Of a DNA stretch of 35,524 nucleotides, positions 27,790 through 35,524 are shown piece after piece. A program made the position numbers and the translations under genes. The notes beneath the pieces were generated by a model. That model saw nothing but the letters and a program-made list of their open reading frames with translations. It was not told where the DNA came from and ran no database searches. The stretch is from Bacteroidales bacterium. GTDB taxonomy: Bacteria; Bacteroidota; Bacteroidia; Bacteroidales; WCHB1-69. Where the stretch lies: the NCBI GenBank assembly GCA_017527945.1, contig JAFXPL010000130.1, positions 1-35,524 on the forward strand, read 5' to 3'. Every line of letters starts with the position of its first letter. The stretch's first letter is position 1.

Positions 27790-29946
27790 ATGAAAAACAT
27801 CATCATTTCTCATGTGCGAATGTCCGATAACGCCATTCAATCAAATAACGACCATCAACGTGGGGTCGCAGAAAGGGCGGAATCCTTTGCTGCAGAGTTC
27901 GGTATGGGTGAATGGGGGAGAGTTTTGGGTCTGTTGCATGACAAAGGCAAGGATAAGAAGGCATTTCAACAACACATTATTAAGGAGAGTGGGTTGGATC
28001 CGTCTGTCAGGGTTGAGGGCGATTACAAACACGCGTACGTTGGCGCTTTGTTGGCAAAACAATTGTTTCCAAAGTATCATCTATTGATGGACAATGTCTT
28101 AATGGGGCATCATCGTGGATTGTATGATGCTGGAGACATGCAAGAAGTTATGAAATTGCAAATTCCTAATGATGTAACAGTCAATCAAATCAGTGCGCAA
28201 TTTTCAGTTCCGAAATTACAAAAACCAAGTGATTTTCATCATCTGCAAAGAATGTTATTCAGTTGTCTTGTCGATGCTGACTACTTGGACACAGAAGACT
28301 TCATGCAGCCTAAGCAAAGCAAATTGAGAGGAAAATACGAATCGTTGGAGGAGATGGAAAAGAAGTTGGATGCTTTTCTTGAAAGTTTAAAGAAAAATGC
28401 TCCTGACACCGAAGTAAACAGAATCAGAAATGGGGTGCAAAGTTGCTGTTTGAAGGAAAGCGTTAATCAACCAGGGTTTTATAGTTTGACAGTTCCAACA
28501 GGTGGTGGAAAAACGATAGCATCGGTCCTTTGGGCTATCAAACACGCAGTAAGGAACGGCTTGAAACGAATCATCATCGCTATTCCATACACAAGTATCA
28601 TCACTCAAACGGCGAACGTATTAAGAAATATTTTCGGGAAAGAGAATGTGTTAGAACACCATTCCAATGTGGACGGTTCGGAACGAAACAACAAAGAATT
28701 GTCACAACAATTGAAGCTGGCTACTGAAAATTGGGACTATCCCATTGTGGTGACCACCAATGTGCAGTTGTTTGAGTCATTGTTCAGTAACAAACCTTCT
28801 GATTGTAGGAAGCTTCACAACATCGCCAAAAGCGTTTTGATTCTCGACGAAGTGCAAACTTTGCCGATGGAGTTCCTCCAACCGATTGTGGATTCGTTGG
28901 ATACATTGCAACGGATGTTTGGCGTTTCCATTCTTTTCACGACGGCAAGCCAACCTGTCCTTACGGGAAAGATTGTCGGGTCCAATCCATACGTTTCTTT
29001 TGACGGATTGCCATCTGTACATGAAATCATTCCGCCTGATGCCAATCTTCACGAAAGATTGCGTCGCGTAGATCTGTTTTTTGATAACAAGCGGCGGAAT
29101 TATGATGAGATTGCATTGGAAATTGCCAAGCATCAGCGTGTTTTATGTATTGTAAACACAAGAAATGATGCAAGGGAGATATACAACCGTTTACCCAAGG
29201 AGGGTATTTGCCTGCATTTGTCGAGAATGATGTGCCCCGACCATGTGAAGGAGGTTATTAATAAGGTAAAGTTGGCTTTAAAGCAGGATTCAAACACAAT
29301 CATTCGCGTGGTTGCCACACAATTGATAGAGGCAGGTGTGGACATCGATTTCCCAGTGGTTTTCCGACAAGAGGCGGGACTTGATTCCATCTTGCAAGCA
29401 GCGGGAAGATGCAATAGGGAGGGAATGTTGGCCAAGGGTCAGACTTTTGTGTTCGGGTTGGACAAGCCTCTTCCCAGTGGATTCATTTCTCAGACCAACA
29501 ATGCCCGAAGAAATATGGGAACTGGCTTGGATTGGTTTTCTCCTGAAGCGATGGAGGCTTATTTTCTGCAACTGTATTCTCGCATTCCGACGTTCGACAA
29601 GGCAAACATTAAGGATTTGTTGTACAAACCTGAAATGCAATTTGAAACAGCCGCATGCGTGTTTCGGCTAATTGACGACAAAACGACTTCCGTCATTGTC
29701 AATTGGAAGAATAGTTTGGAGTTGGTCAATCGGCTTAAGACAGAAGGTGTTTCGTATGCATTGATGAAAGCCTTGTCGCAGTACAGCGTCAATGTCCGAA
29801 ACAACGACTTGAAGAAACTGACAGAAGCGGGCATCATCGAAGAAGTTTTGGAAGGTGTGTATGTCATTATGGATCAAGGTTTTTATGACAAAGAGGTGGG
29901 TTTGGTGACAGACAATCATTGGTTAGAAGAATCATTAATAGTTTGA
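27790..29946 (+). CDS. cas3: CRISPR-associated helicase-nuclease Cas3 (type I-C)
   Basis: This 718-residue effector is recruited by Cascade to the R-loop, nicks the displaced strand and degrades the target DNA. The N-terminal HD nuclease domain shows H22, H50-D51 in LLHDKGKDKKAF, and further histidines in DYKHAYVGALLA and MGHHRG. The superfamily 2 helicase follows: Walker A TVPTGGGKT with GGGKT at residues 238-242, the DEVQ box at 353-356, TTASQPVL, and motif VI QAAGRCNREG. The length fits I-C Cas3. It is the first gene of the operon, and its DNA is clearly more AT-rich than the genes to the left. cas5c follows after 3 bp. Confidence 0.96.
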   Translation: MKNIIISHVRMSDNAIQSNNDHQRGVAERAESFAAEFGMGEWGRVLGLLHDKGKDKKAFQQHIIKESGLDPSVRVEGDYKHAYVGALLAKQLFPKYHLLMDNVLMGHHRGLYDAGDMQEVMKLQIPNDVTVNQISAQFSVPKLQKPSDFHHLQRMLFSCLVDADYLDTEDFMQPKQSKLRGKYESLEEMEKKLDAFLESLKKNAPDTEVNRIRNGVQSCCLKESVNQPGFYSLTVPTGGGKTIASVLWAIKHAVRNGLKRIIIAIPYTSIITQTANVLRNIFGKENVLEHHSNVDGSERNNKELSQQLKLATENWDYPIVVTTNVQLFESLFSNKPSDCRKLHNIAKSVLILDEVQTLPMEFLQPIVDSLDTLQRMFGVSILFTTASQPVLTGKIVGSNPYVSFDGLPSVHEIIPPDANLHERLRRVDLFFDNKRRNYDEIALEIAKHQRVLCIVNTRNDAREIYNRLPKEGICLHLSRMMCPDHVKEVINKVKLALKQDSNTIIRVVATQLIEAGVDIDFPVVFRQEAGLDSILQAAGRCNREGMLAKGQTFVFGLDKPLPSGFISQTNNARRNMGTGLDWFSPEAMEAYFLQLYSRIPTFDKANIKDLLYKPEMQFETAACVFRLIDDKTTSVIVNWKNSLELVNRLKTEGVSYALMKALSQYSVNVRNNDLKKLTEAGIIEEVLEGVYVIMDQGFYDKEVGLVTDNHWLEESLIV

Positions 29947-29949
29947 AAT

Positions 29950-30648
29950 ATGGAATATTACGACAAAGAATTTTGTTTGGAAGTATGGGGCCCGATGGCC
30001 TGTTTCACCCGACCAGAGCTGAAAGTAGAGCGGGTGAGCTACGATGTCATCACCCCATCGGCCGCGCGAGCTGTGTTTGAAGCCATCTTTTGGAAACCTG
30101 CCATTCACTGGCAAGTGACTAAGATCGAGGTGCTTAACCCCATCAAATGGACTACCATAAGGCGCAACGAAGTGGGTGCCGTTGCGTCTAAGAATCCGAT
30201 TTTCATTGAAGATAAGCGCCAGCAAAAGAACTCGCTGTTGCTTCAGGATGTCCGTTATCGAATTTGGGCAAAATTGGAATTCATTCCCAAGTGGAAACGG
30301 AAAGAGACCCGAAATGCACAGATTGATGCAGAGGAGGCGGACTTGCTTCGCAAAGATGAAAACCCTGGCAAGTACAACGCGATGTTTGAGCGACGTGCAA
30401 GCAAGGGACAGTGCTTCAATCAACCTTATCTCGGCACACGCGAGTTCTCGGCCTCGTTTCGTTTGGTGAACCCCGAACAAGAGGAATTGACACCACCGAT
30501 TGATGAATGCCGCGATCTCGGTATTATGCTTTACGACATGGATTTTCAGGCCAATCCCGATAAACCCGAAGCCATGTTCTTCCGTGCCAAAATGGAAAGC
30601 GGAGTATTAATTGTTCCACCCATTAACAGTGAGGAGGTTTTGAGATGA
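29950..30648 (+). CDS. cas5c: Cas5c (Cas5d), type I-C crRNA-processing subunit
   Basis: This 232-residue RAMP protein cuts pre-crRNA in type I-C systems and caps the crRNA 5' handle in Cascade. LEVWGPMACFTRPELKVERVSY, PSAARAVFEAIFWKPAI, IRRNEVG and QPYLGTREFSASF are family hallmarks. No cas6 exists in the locus, consistent with Cas5c doing the processing. Compared by eye with Bacillus halodurans Cas5d (catalytic Y46, K116, H117), the corresponding residues here appear to be F47, K141 and Y142, so only the lysine is kept. Other I-C Cas5c proteins also vary here, so activity may still be present. It overlaps cas8c by 4 bp (ATGA), suggesting coupled translation. Confidence 0.95.
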   Translation: MEYYDKEFCLEVWGPMACFTRPELKVERVSYDVITPSAARAVFEAIFWKPAIHWQVTKIEVLNPIKWTTIRRNEVGAVASKNPIFIEDKRQQKNSLLLQDVRYRIWAKLEFIPKWKRKETRNAQIDAEEADLLRKDENPGKYNAMFERRASKGQCFNQPYLGTREFSASFRLVNPEQEELTPPIDECRDLGIMLYDMDFQANPDKPEAMFFRAKMESGVLIVPPINSEEVLR

Positions 30649-32366
30649 TACTGCAGGCGTTATACGATTATTATAATCGGAGCAAAGGTTCGCTTCCCGC
30701 TTTTGGGCGAGAATTGAAAGAGATAGGCTTCTTGATTGTAATTGGCAAGGACGGGAAATTCATACGGTTTGAAGACAGACGTATTGACAAGAAACAAGCC
30801 CAACAGTTTTTGGTTAAGAAACATGTAGGCAGGTCGAGTGCACCTGTTGCCAACTATTTGTATGATAATAGCGCATATGTTTTTGGCTATTCTGATAAAG
30901 GCGATGTGGATAGTTGCAGAAAATATTTGGAAACATTCATATCGGAAGTGGATGTCATTCATTCTAATGCCAAAGGTGATAAAACCATTGAATCCGTCTT
31001 CCAATTTTATCAACAAGACATGGCTACCGTTAGGGAGCAAATGTTTCAAGATCCATTATGGCCAGAAATCTCCAAGAATCTGAATAAAAAGTATTCCACT
31101 TTTTCTTTCTTGATTGATGGGGAGACTTCAATTGTTGCAGAGAAGGATGAAATCTTGGATTTGCTAGGTTATGATGACGTGTTTGGGAAGGAACAATTAT
31201 GCTTGGTGTCAGGTCAAAGAGGCTGTAGTGTGGAAACTACCACAGCTACCATGATCCCTGGCAGTCAGGCAACTGCGAAACTGGTGGCTTTTCAAGTGAA
31301 CTCAGGCTATGATTCATACGGAAAGGAAAAAGGAGGCAATGCCCCAATCAGCGAAAAAGCTGAATTTGCCTATACCACAGCGTTGAATTTCATGCTTCGC
31401 TCTGACTCACGAAACAAGTTTATGATAGGCAACCGCACATTCTTGTTTTGGGCCTCCAAAAATGACGAAGCAGGGAAACAAGCAGAAGAAAGCATTTTCA
31501 ATATGTTTGGGTTCAGCGAACAGGAAGATGACCCCAATAAAAACATCGAACAAGTTAGAAAGACGTTCAATGCCATTTATTCCGGTAGTTTAAGAACTTC
31601 GTTGGACGACAAATTCTACATTCTGGGACTTGCACCAAATTCGGCACGAATTGCCGTGACCTATTGGTCGGAACTCCCTTTGAAAGAGTTTGCGTCCCTC
31701 ATTCTCCGCCATTTCGATGATATGGAAATCGTTGACACCCGTAAAGAGAAGAGACCATACATGGGGCTTCGTTCCATCTTGGCGGCGGTCACATTGGGCG
31801 GTAAATCATCAGATGTTACGCCGAATTTGCCCGAAGCTGTGGCGAAAAGCATCTTCCAAGGACTCCCATATCCTTATACGCTATTTGCCGGGTGTATTCG
31901 TCGGATTCGTGCTGAGCAAAGTTTGAACATCACCCGCGCTGCCATCATAAAGGCCTATTTGAATAGACAACAAAATGATAATCAACAAAAAATAGAAAAG
32001 ATGTTAGACAAAGAAAACACCAACCAAGGCTACCTTTGTGGCCGTTTGTTTGCCGTGCTTGACAAGATTCAAGACGAGGCGAACAACCAACACTCCATCC
32101 GTGAACGTTACATGAACTCGGCAAGTTCAACACCTGCCGCAGTTTTCGCCACCATCCTTAACCTGTCCTATCACCATTCAGAGAAACTGAATGAGGGACG
32201 GAAGGTTTGGTTTGAAAAAATCAAGCAGGAAATCGTTGACAAGATTAGTCCCGACGGTTTCCCGACGCATCTTGACCTACAAGACCAAGGGCGGTTCTTT
32301 GTGGGATACTATCAGCAAACGCAACAGTTCTATACCAAGAAAGACGAACAACAAACGGAAGATTAA
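30645..32366 (+). CDS. cas8c: Cas8c (Csd1), type I-C large subunit
   Basis: This 573-residue protein is the large subunit of the I-C Cascade, which recognises the PAM and helps open target DNA. The start MILQALYDYYNR, GFLIVIGKDGKFI, a CLVSGQRGCSVETTTATMIPG-like segment (compare the usual C-x-I-x-G in this family), LVAFQVNSGYDSYGKEKGGNAPIS and FLFWASKNDEA all match Csd1. The helical C-terminus (residues about 453-573) can also be made separately as Cas11c from an internal ATG at 32001. The start overlaps the cas5c stop by 4 bp. cas7c follows after 20 bp. Confidence 0.95.
   Translation: MILQALYDYYNRSKGSLPAFGRELKEIGFLIVIGKDGKFIRFEDRRIDKKQAQQFLVKKHVGRSSAPVANYLYDNSAYVFGYSDKGDVDSCRKYLETFISEVDVIHSNAKGDKTIESVFQFYQQDMATVREQMFQDPLWPEISKNLNKKYSTFSFLIDGETSIVAEKDEILDLLGYDDVFGKEQLCLVSGQRGCSVETTTATMIPGSQATAKLVAFQVNSGYDSYGKEKGGNAPISEKAEFAYTTALNFMLRSDSRNKFMIGNRTFLFWASKNDEAGKQAEESIFNMFGFSEQEDDPNKNIEQVRKTFNAIYSGSLRTSLDDKFYILGLAPNSARIAVTYWSELPLKEFASLILRHFDDMEIVDTRKEKRPYMGLRSILAAVTLGGKSSDVTPNLPEAVAKSIFQGLPYPYTLFAGCIRRIRAEQSLNITRAAIIKAYLNRQQNDNQQKIEKMLDKENTNQGYLCGRLFAVLDKIQDEANNQHSIRERYMNSASSTPAAVFATILNLSYHHSEKLNEGRKVWFEKIKQEIVDKISPDGFPTHLDLQDQGRFFVGYYQQTQQFYTKKDEQQTED
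32001..32366 (+). CDS. cas11c: Candidate Cas11c small subunit from internal start within cas8c
   Basis: Type I-C systems studied elsewhere make a small subunit, Cas11c, by internal translation start within cas8c. Here an in-frame ATG (Cas8c M453) would give a helical 121-residue protein beginning MLDKENTNQGYLCGRLF, a length close to the known ~14 kDa product. The upstream 20 bases are A-rich (AAAAAATAGAAAAG), a feature that favours initiation in Bacteroidota, which often lack a Shine-Dalgarno. No other in-frame ATG gives a comparable length. The start is inferred; no direct evidence of expression is visible. Confidence 0.55.
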   Translation: MLDKENTNQGYLCGRLFAVLDKIQDEANNQHSIRERYMNSASSTPAAVFATILNLSYHHSEKLNEGRKVWFEKIKQEIVDKISPDGFPTHLDLQDQGRFFVGYYQQTQQFYTKKDEQQTED

Positions 32367-32386
32367 TAACTTAAAAATAAATTATC

Positions 32387-33238
32387 ATGTCAGAAATTAA
32401 GAACAGAATCGATTTTGTTTACCTCTTCGACGTGCAAGACGGTAACCCCAATGGCGACCCCGATGCTGGCAACCTGCCCCGTGTGGACGCCGAAACAGGC
32501 ATGGGTCTCGTGACCGATGTGTGCCTGAAACGCAAAGTGCGCAACTATGTGCAAGTGGCGAAAGATTGTGCTACTGGCTATGACATCTTCATCAAAGAAA
32601 AAGCCGTCTTGAACACGCTCATAGAGAAAGCCCATGAAAATGAATCTGTTAAAGAAGCAAAAGACAAAACATCTGCAGCCCGCGATGTAATGTGCAAGTC
32701 TTATTATGATATTCGTGCTTTTGGCGCCGTGATGTCAACGGGTAAGAACGCGGGCCAGGTTCGCGGTCCCATCCAAATGACTTTTGCCCGTTCCGTTGAT
32801 TCCATTGCCACCGCCGAACATTCCATCACGCGCATGGCTGTGGCAACAGAAAAAGAGGCCGAGAAACAAGGTGGGGACAATCGTACAATGGGTCGCAAAG
32901 CTACAGTTCCCTACGGACTCTATGTCTGTCATGGCTTCGTCTCTGCCAATCTTGCCAAGCAAACTGGTTTTTCGGAAGAAGACCTCGAATTGTTTTGGGA
33001 AGCCTTGAAAAACATGTTCGACATCGACCGCTCGGCAGCCCGCGGCTTGATGAGCGCACAGAAGTTGATTGTGTTCAAACACGATTCAGCATTAGGGAAC
33101 GCTCCTGCCAACAAACTCTTTGACCTTGTCAAAATTGAAAAGAACACCACAGATGCACCTCGATCCTTCAAGGATTACAATGTCATCGTGAATGAAACTG
33201 CCATACCTGCGGGTGTACATGTTGAATATTTCATTTAA
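32387..33238 (+). CDS. cas7c: Cas7c (Csd2), type I-C backbone subunit
   Basis: This 283-residue RAMP protein binds along the crRNA in multiple copies and forms the Cascade backbone. The family signature is clear: [25 protein letters not shown] near the start, [45 protein letters not shown], and [17 protein letters not shown]. The length matches Csd2. It starts 20 bp after cas8c and ends 3 bp before cas4. The 5' half is somewhat more GC-rich than cas3 or cas8c. Confidence 0.97.
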   Translation: MSEIKNRIDFVYLFDVQDGNPNGDPDAGNLPRVDAETGMGLVTDVCLKRKVRNYVQVAKDCATGYDIFIKEKAVLNTLIEKAHENESVKEAKDKTSAARDVMCKSYYDIRAFGAVMSTGKNAGQVRGPIQMTFARSVDSIATAEHSITRMAVATEKEAEKQGGDNRTMGRKATVPYGLYVCHGFVSANLAKQTGFSEEDLELFWEALKNMFDIDRSAARGLMSAQKLIVFKHDSALGNAPANKLFDLVKIEKNTTDAPRSFKDYNVIVNETAIPAGVHVEYFI

Positions 33239-33241
33239 GCA

Positions 33242-33913
33242 ATGTACTCCGAAGACGAAATGCTCATGTTGTCGGGGATACAGCACTTTGTGTTCTGTCC
33301 CCGGCAATGGGCATTAATCCACATCGAACAAGTTTGGGAGGACAACAGGCTTACAATGGAGGGTCAATTGCTTCATCAACATGCAGATGATCCGTTCTAT
33401 CGACAGAAAAACGGCGAATGTATTTCCTTGCGTTCCGTGTCTATCGCTTCTAAAGAGTTAGGTTTGTACGGTTTTTCCGATGTCGTGGAACTAAGGCCAT
33501 CGGATTGCGCAACGAATTGCATCCTGCATCCCTCATATCCAGGCTATTGGAAACCATTTCCTGTAGAATATAAACGAGGGCATTCAAAACCGGACGAGCG
33601 GGATGAAGTTCAATTGGCAGCACAAGTCATTTGCCTTGAAGAGATGCATGACATACGAATTGACCATGCGTACCTGTTTTATTGGGAAAGCCGGCGTCGC
33701 GAGGAAATCGAGATGGATAAGAATCTCCGACAGATGACCAGACAATATGCAGACGAAATGCACAAGGTGTTCAAGTCGAGAATTGTTCCTAAAACGGAAA
33801 AAAGCCGAAAATGCCATAACTGTTCATTGTTTGACATCTGTCTCCCTACCACCAAAAACAAATCGTTAGTCTCTTACTATTTAAAAAAGAATTTGTATGA
33901 GGAAACTCCTTAA
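33242..33913 (+). CDS. cas4: Cas4 exonuclease, adaptation factor
   Basis: This 223-residue RecB-like iron-sulfur nuclease trims and orients prespacers by their PAM together with Cas1-Cas2. The cluster cysteines are C19 in FVFCPRQW and the C-terminal trio KCHNCSLFDIC. The nuclease core shows GFSDVVEL (acidic), PVEYKRGH (E-x-K) and the QLAAQ motif. It lies 3 bp after cas7c, and its last 17 bp overlap the cas1 start, suggesting tight coupling between the two adaptation genes. Confidence 0.95.
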   Translation: MYSEDEMLMLSGIQHFVFCPRQWALIHIEQVWEDNRLTMEGQLLHQHADDPFYRQKNGECISLRSVSIASKELGLYGFSDVVELRPSDCATNCILHPSYPGYWKPFPVEYKRGHSKPDERDEVQLAAQVICLEEMHDIRIDHAYLFYWESRRREEIEMDKNLRQMTRQYADEMHKVFKSRIVPKTEKSRKCHNCSLFDICLPTTKNKSLVSYYLKKNLYEETP

Positions 33914-34919
33914 TGTGTTGTATGTGACCACTCCCGAATCTTACTTGAGCAAAGACGGAATGAATGTGGTCGTTTCCGTTGACCAAGAAGAACGATTCAG
34001 AATCCCGATTGTCAACATTGAAGGTATCGTGACGTTTGGTTACATGGGAGCCAGCCCAGGGGTGATGAAGCTGTGTGCCGACAATGGAGTGTCTCTGTCG
34101 TTCTTGTCTCCCAACGGCCGGTTTATCGGTCGGTTTCAAGGGCCCGTTCACGGTAATGTTTTGCTCAGGAAAGCACAGTACCAAACTGCCGACAATGAAG
34201 ATTGTTCTCTGCATTTTGCCCGTTTGTTTATTGCCGGAAAAGTTCAAAATTACAAAGCAATTCTCCAACGATTCATTCGTGACAACGGTTCCAACAGTGA
34301 CATTGAATCTGCCATCCACTCGTTGGAAGCGAGCAAGCAACGAGCAGTAACGGCAGACAACATTTCCAGTTTGATAGGGATCGAGGGCGATGCTGCGAAC
34401 AGCTATTTTGAGATTCTCCCGCACCTAATCCTTCACCAGAAAGAAGGGTTCCCTTTCCAAGGCAGAAACAAAAGACCACCCAAAGATGCGGTGAATGCCC
34501 TGCTCTCATTCGTATATACCCTATTGGCTAACGAGACAGCGGCAGCCCTGGAGACAGTCGGTCTTGACCCTTACGTTGGTTTTCTTCATTCCCTGCGACC
34601 CGGTCGAACCTCTTTGGCTTTGGATTTGATGGAAGAATTCCGAGCCTATCTCGGAGATCGGTTGGTTCTTTCCCTTATCAATCGTAAGCAGGTAGTACCC
34701 AGAGACTTCGTAAAGCAGGGTGAAAGCGGTGTGGTAATGACGGAAAATTGTCGCAAGACAGTACTGACGGCATGGCAGAGCAGAAAAAGGGAGACCATCG
34801 TACACCCTTATTTAGAAGAGAAAATCCCAATAGGGTTATTGCCCTATGCACAAGCCCTACTGTTGGCAAGGACAATTAGAGGCGACATTGATGATTATCC
34901 CGTTTTTTTAATTCGCTGA
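33897..34919 (+). CDS. cas1: Cas1 integrase (type I-C)
   Basis: This 340-residue metal-dependent integrase inserts new spacers next to the leader. Putative active-site residues are E163 in GIEGDAANSYF, H231 in GFLHSLRPG and D243 / E246 in LALDLMEEFR, which match the I-C family pattern. The N-terminal domain opens RKLLNVLYVTTPESYLSKDG and carries GYMGASPGVMKLCADNGVSL. The start overlaps the end of cas4 by 17 bp, and the stop overlaps the cas2 start by one base (TGATG), so translation is probably coupled across cas4-cas1-cas2. Confidence 0.97.
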   Translation: MRKLLNVLYVTTPESYLSKDGMNVVVSVDQEERFRIPIVNIEGIVTFGYMGASPGVMKLCADNGVSLSFLSPNGRFIGRFQGPVHGNVLLRKAQYQTADNEDCSLHFARLFIAGKVQNYKAILQRFIRDNGSNSDIESAIHSLEASKQRAVTADNISSLIGIEGDAANSYFEILPHLILHQKEGFPFQGRNKRPPKDAVNALLSFVYTLLANETAAALETVGLDPYVGFLHSLRPGRTSLALDLMEEFRAYLGDRLVLSLINRKQVVPRDFVKQGESGVVMTENCRKTVLTAWQSRKRETIVHPYLEEKIPIGLLPYAQALLLARTIRGDIDDYPVFLIR

Positions 34920-35215
34920 TGCCTATGATGATACTGATAACATACGATGTTGAGACATCGACCCCCGAAGGGGCGAGGCGTTTACGTCATGTAGCGAAAG
35001 AATGTCAAAATTACGGGCAGCGTGTTCAGAATTCCGTTTTTGAGTGTGTGTTGACCGAGGCTCAATTTGTAAAGTTGAGAAATAAACTTGCCTCAATGAT
35101 TGATGACGTGAAAGACAGTGTTCGTTTCTACTTTATGGGGAACAGTTGGAACAGGAAAGTGGAGTTTATCGGGAAAAAGACATGTTACGATGTTACATCA
35201 GAATTAATAATATGA
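34919..35215 (+). CDS. cas2: Cas2 adaptation protein (type I-C)
   Basis: This 98-residue ferredoxin-fold protein forms the dimer that bridges two Cas1 dimers during spacer integration. ILITYDVET at the first strand carries the conserved aspartate; RRLRHVAKECQNYGQRVQNSVFEC and VRFYFMGNSWNRKVEFIG are typical I-C motifs. The start could also be the second or third methionine (MPMMILIT). The gene ends 169 bp before the first CRISPR repeat, and that stretch is the leader. Confidence 0.96.
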   Translation: MPMMILITYDVETSTPEGARRLRHVAKECQNYGQRVQNSVFECVLTEAQFVKLRNKLASMIDDVKDSVRFYFMGNSWNRKVEFIGKKTCYDVTSELII

Positions 35216-35384
35216 CAATGCGAACACCGAGCATTGCAAAAAAAAGTGTACTTTCGCGCCGCTTGAGAATGAAAGCGTTATCAAACATACCGCTGTGTAC
35301 AGGAGCCAACTAGTATGGCAGGTTTTCCGGTTCGCGAAAAGGCTTTCACAAAGCACTGACACAGAGAATCAAAAGAAGCATACA
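35216..35384 (+). promoter_or_regulatory. CRISPR leader with candidate promoter
   Basis: This 169-bp gap joins cas2 to the first repeat. A run of A (35238-35245) precedes TACTTTCG (35249-35256), one mismatch from TAnnTTTG, followed by CGCCGC. A start just after it would leave about 120 nt before the first repeat. No open frame of note is present. The last bases before the repeat are GAAGCATACA. Confidence 0.6.
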
Positions 35385-35524
35385 GTCGCGCCCCCCGTGG
35401 GCGCGTGGATTGAAACCTGACATCGGACATCTCCTCCCTCAATCCGGCGGTCGCGCCCCCCGTGGGCGCGTGGATTGAAACTATACTGGGGCGTACCCTA
35501 CGGCTGAACAGTTCCAGTCGCGCC
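35385..35524 (+). CRISPR. Type I-C CRISPR array, leader-proximal end, truncated by the window
   Basis: Two identical 32-bp repeats lie at 35385-35416 and 35450-35481; a third starts at 35517 and is cut after 8 bases. The repeat starts GTCGCGCCCCCCG and ends GGATTGAAAC, the usual I-C form, and contains the stem CGCGCCC / GGGCGCG around loop CCCGT. Spacer 1 is 33 bp (35417-35449), spacer 2 is 35 bp (35482-35516). The ATTGAAAC end faces away from the leader, so transcription runs left to right. Being next to the leader, these spacers should be the newest. The array length is unknown. Confidence 0.98.

Overview
The window looks like part of a Bacteroidales (Bacteroidota) chromosome. Evidence for this: repeated Bacteroidota-type -7 promoter boxes (TAnnTTTG) 15-60 bp upstream of genes, a very large secreted protein ending in a type IX secretion (Por) sorting domain, a GH92 alpha-mannosidase, an orphan RprY-like response regulator, and lipoproteins with Bacteroidota-style signals. 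The species cannot be named from the sequence alone. No rRNA or tRNA genes were recognised.

Layout. 1-4878: an RND efflux permease and its TolC-like outer-membrane partner; the adaptor is probably just outside the left edge. 4896-6059 (-): an OprP-type porin. 6173-7758: yqeY and lpxB (lipid A). 7759-8442 (-): a response regulator. 8580-9983: panC and panD (pantothenate / CoA). 10162-10914: gpmA. 11046-18203 (-): an M3-family lipoprotein peptidase and a 1652-residue modular type IX-secreted surface protein. 18517-22817: a coiled-coil protein with a PD-(D/E)XK-like core, hisS, a DUF389 membrane protein and a small lipoprotein. 22979-27539: an MFS sugar transporter followed by a secreted GH92 alpha-mannosidase, a plausible glycan-use pair.

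27600-35524: a complete type I-C CRISPR-Cas locus in canonical order (cas3-cas5c-cas8c-cas7c-cas4-cas1-cas2), then a leader and the start of an array (two full repeats, two spacers, and a third repeat cut by the window edge). The operon is visibly more AT-rich than its GC-rich flanks and begins directly after the GH92 terminator, suggesting horizontal acquisition. Cas3, Cas5c, Cas8c, an internally initiated Cas11c and Cas7c would form the interference machinery; Cas4, Cas1 and Cas2 would acquire spacers. No cas6 is present, so Cas5c should process the crRNA, yet two positions aligned with its published active site differ.

Between genes there is notable repeat structure. Three copies of a composite triple-hairpin element lie upstream of the RND permease, the TolC homologue and panD. 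A second hairpin family lies upstream of the DUF389 gene. A 15-copy heptamer tandem repeat and a 4-copy 18-bp tandem repeat also occur. A long palindrome lies in the cas promoter region. These are the least explained parts of the window.
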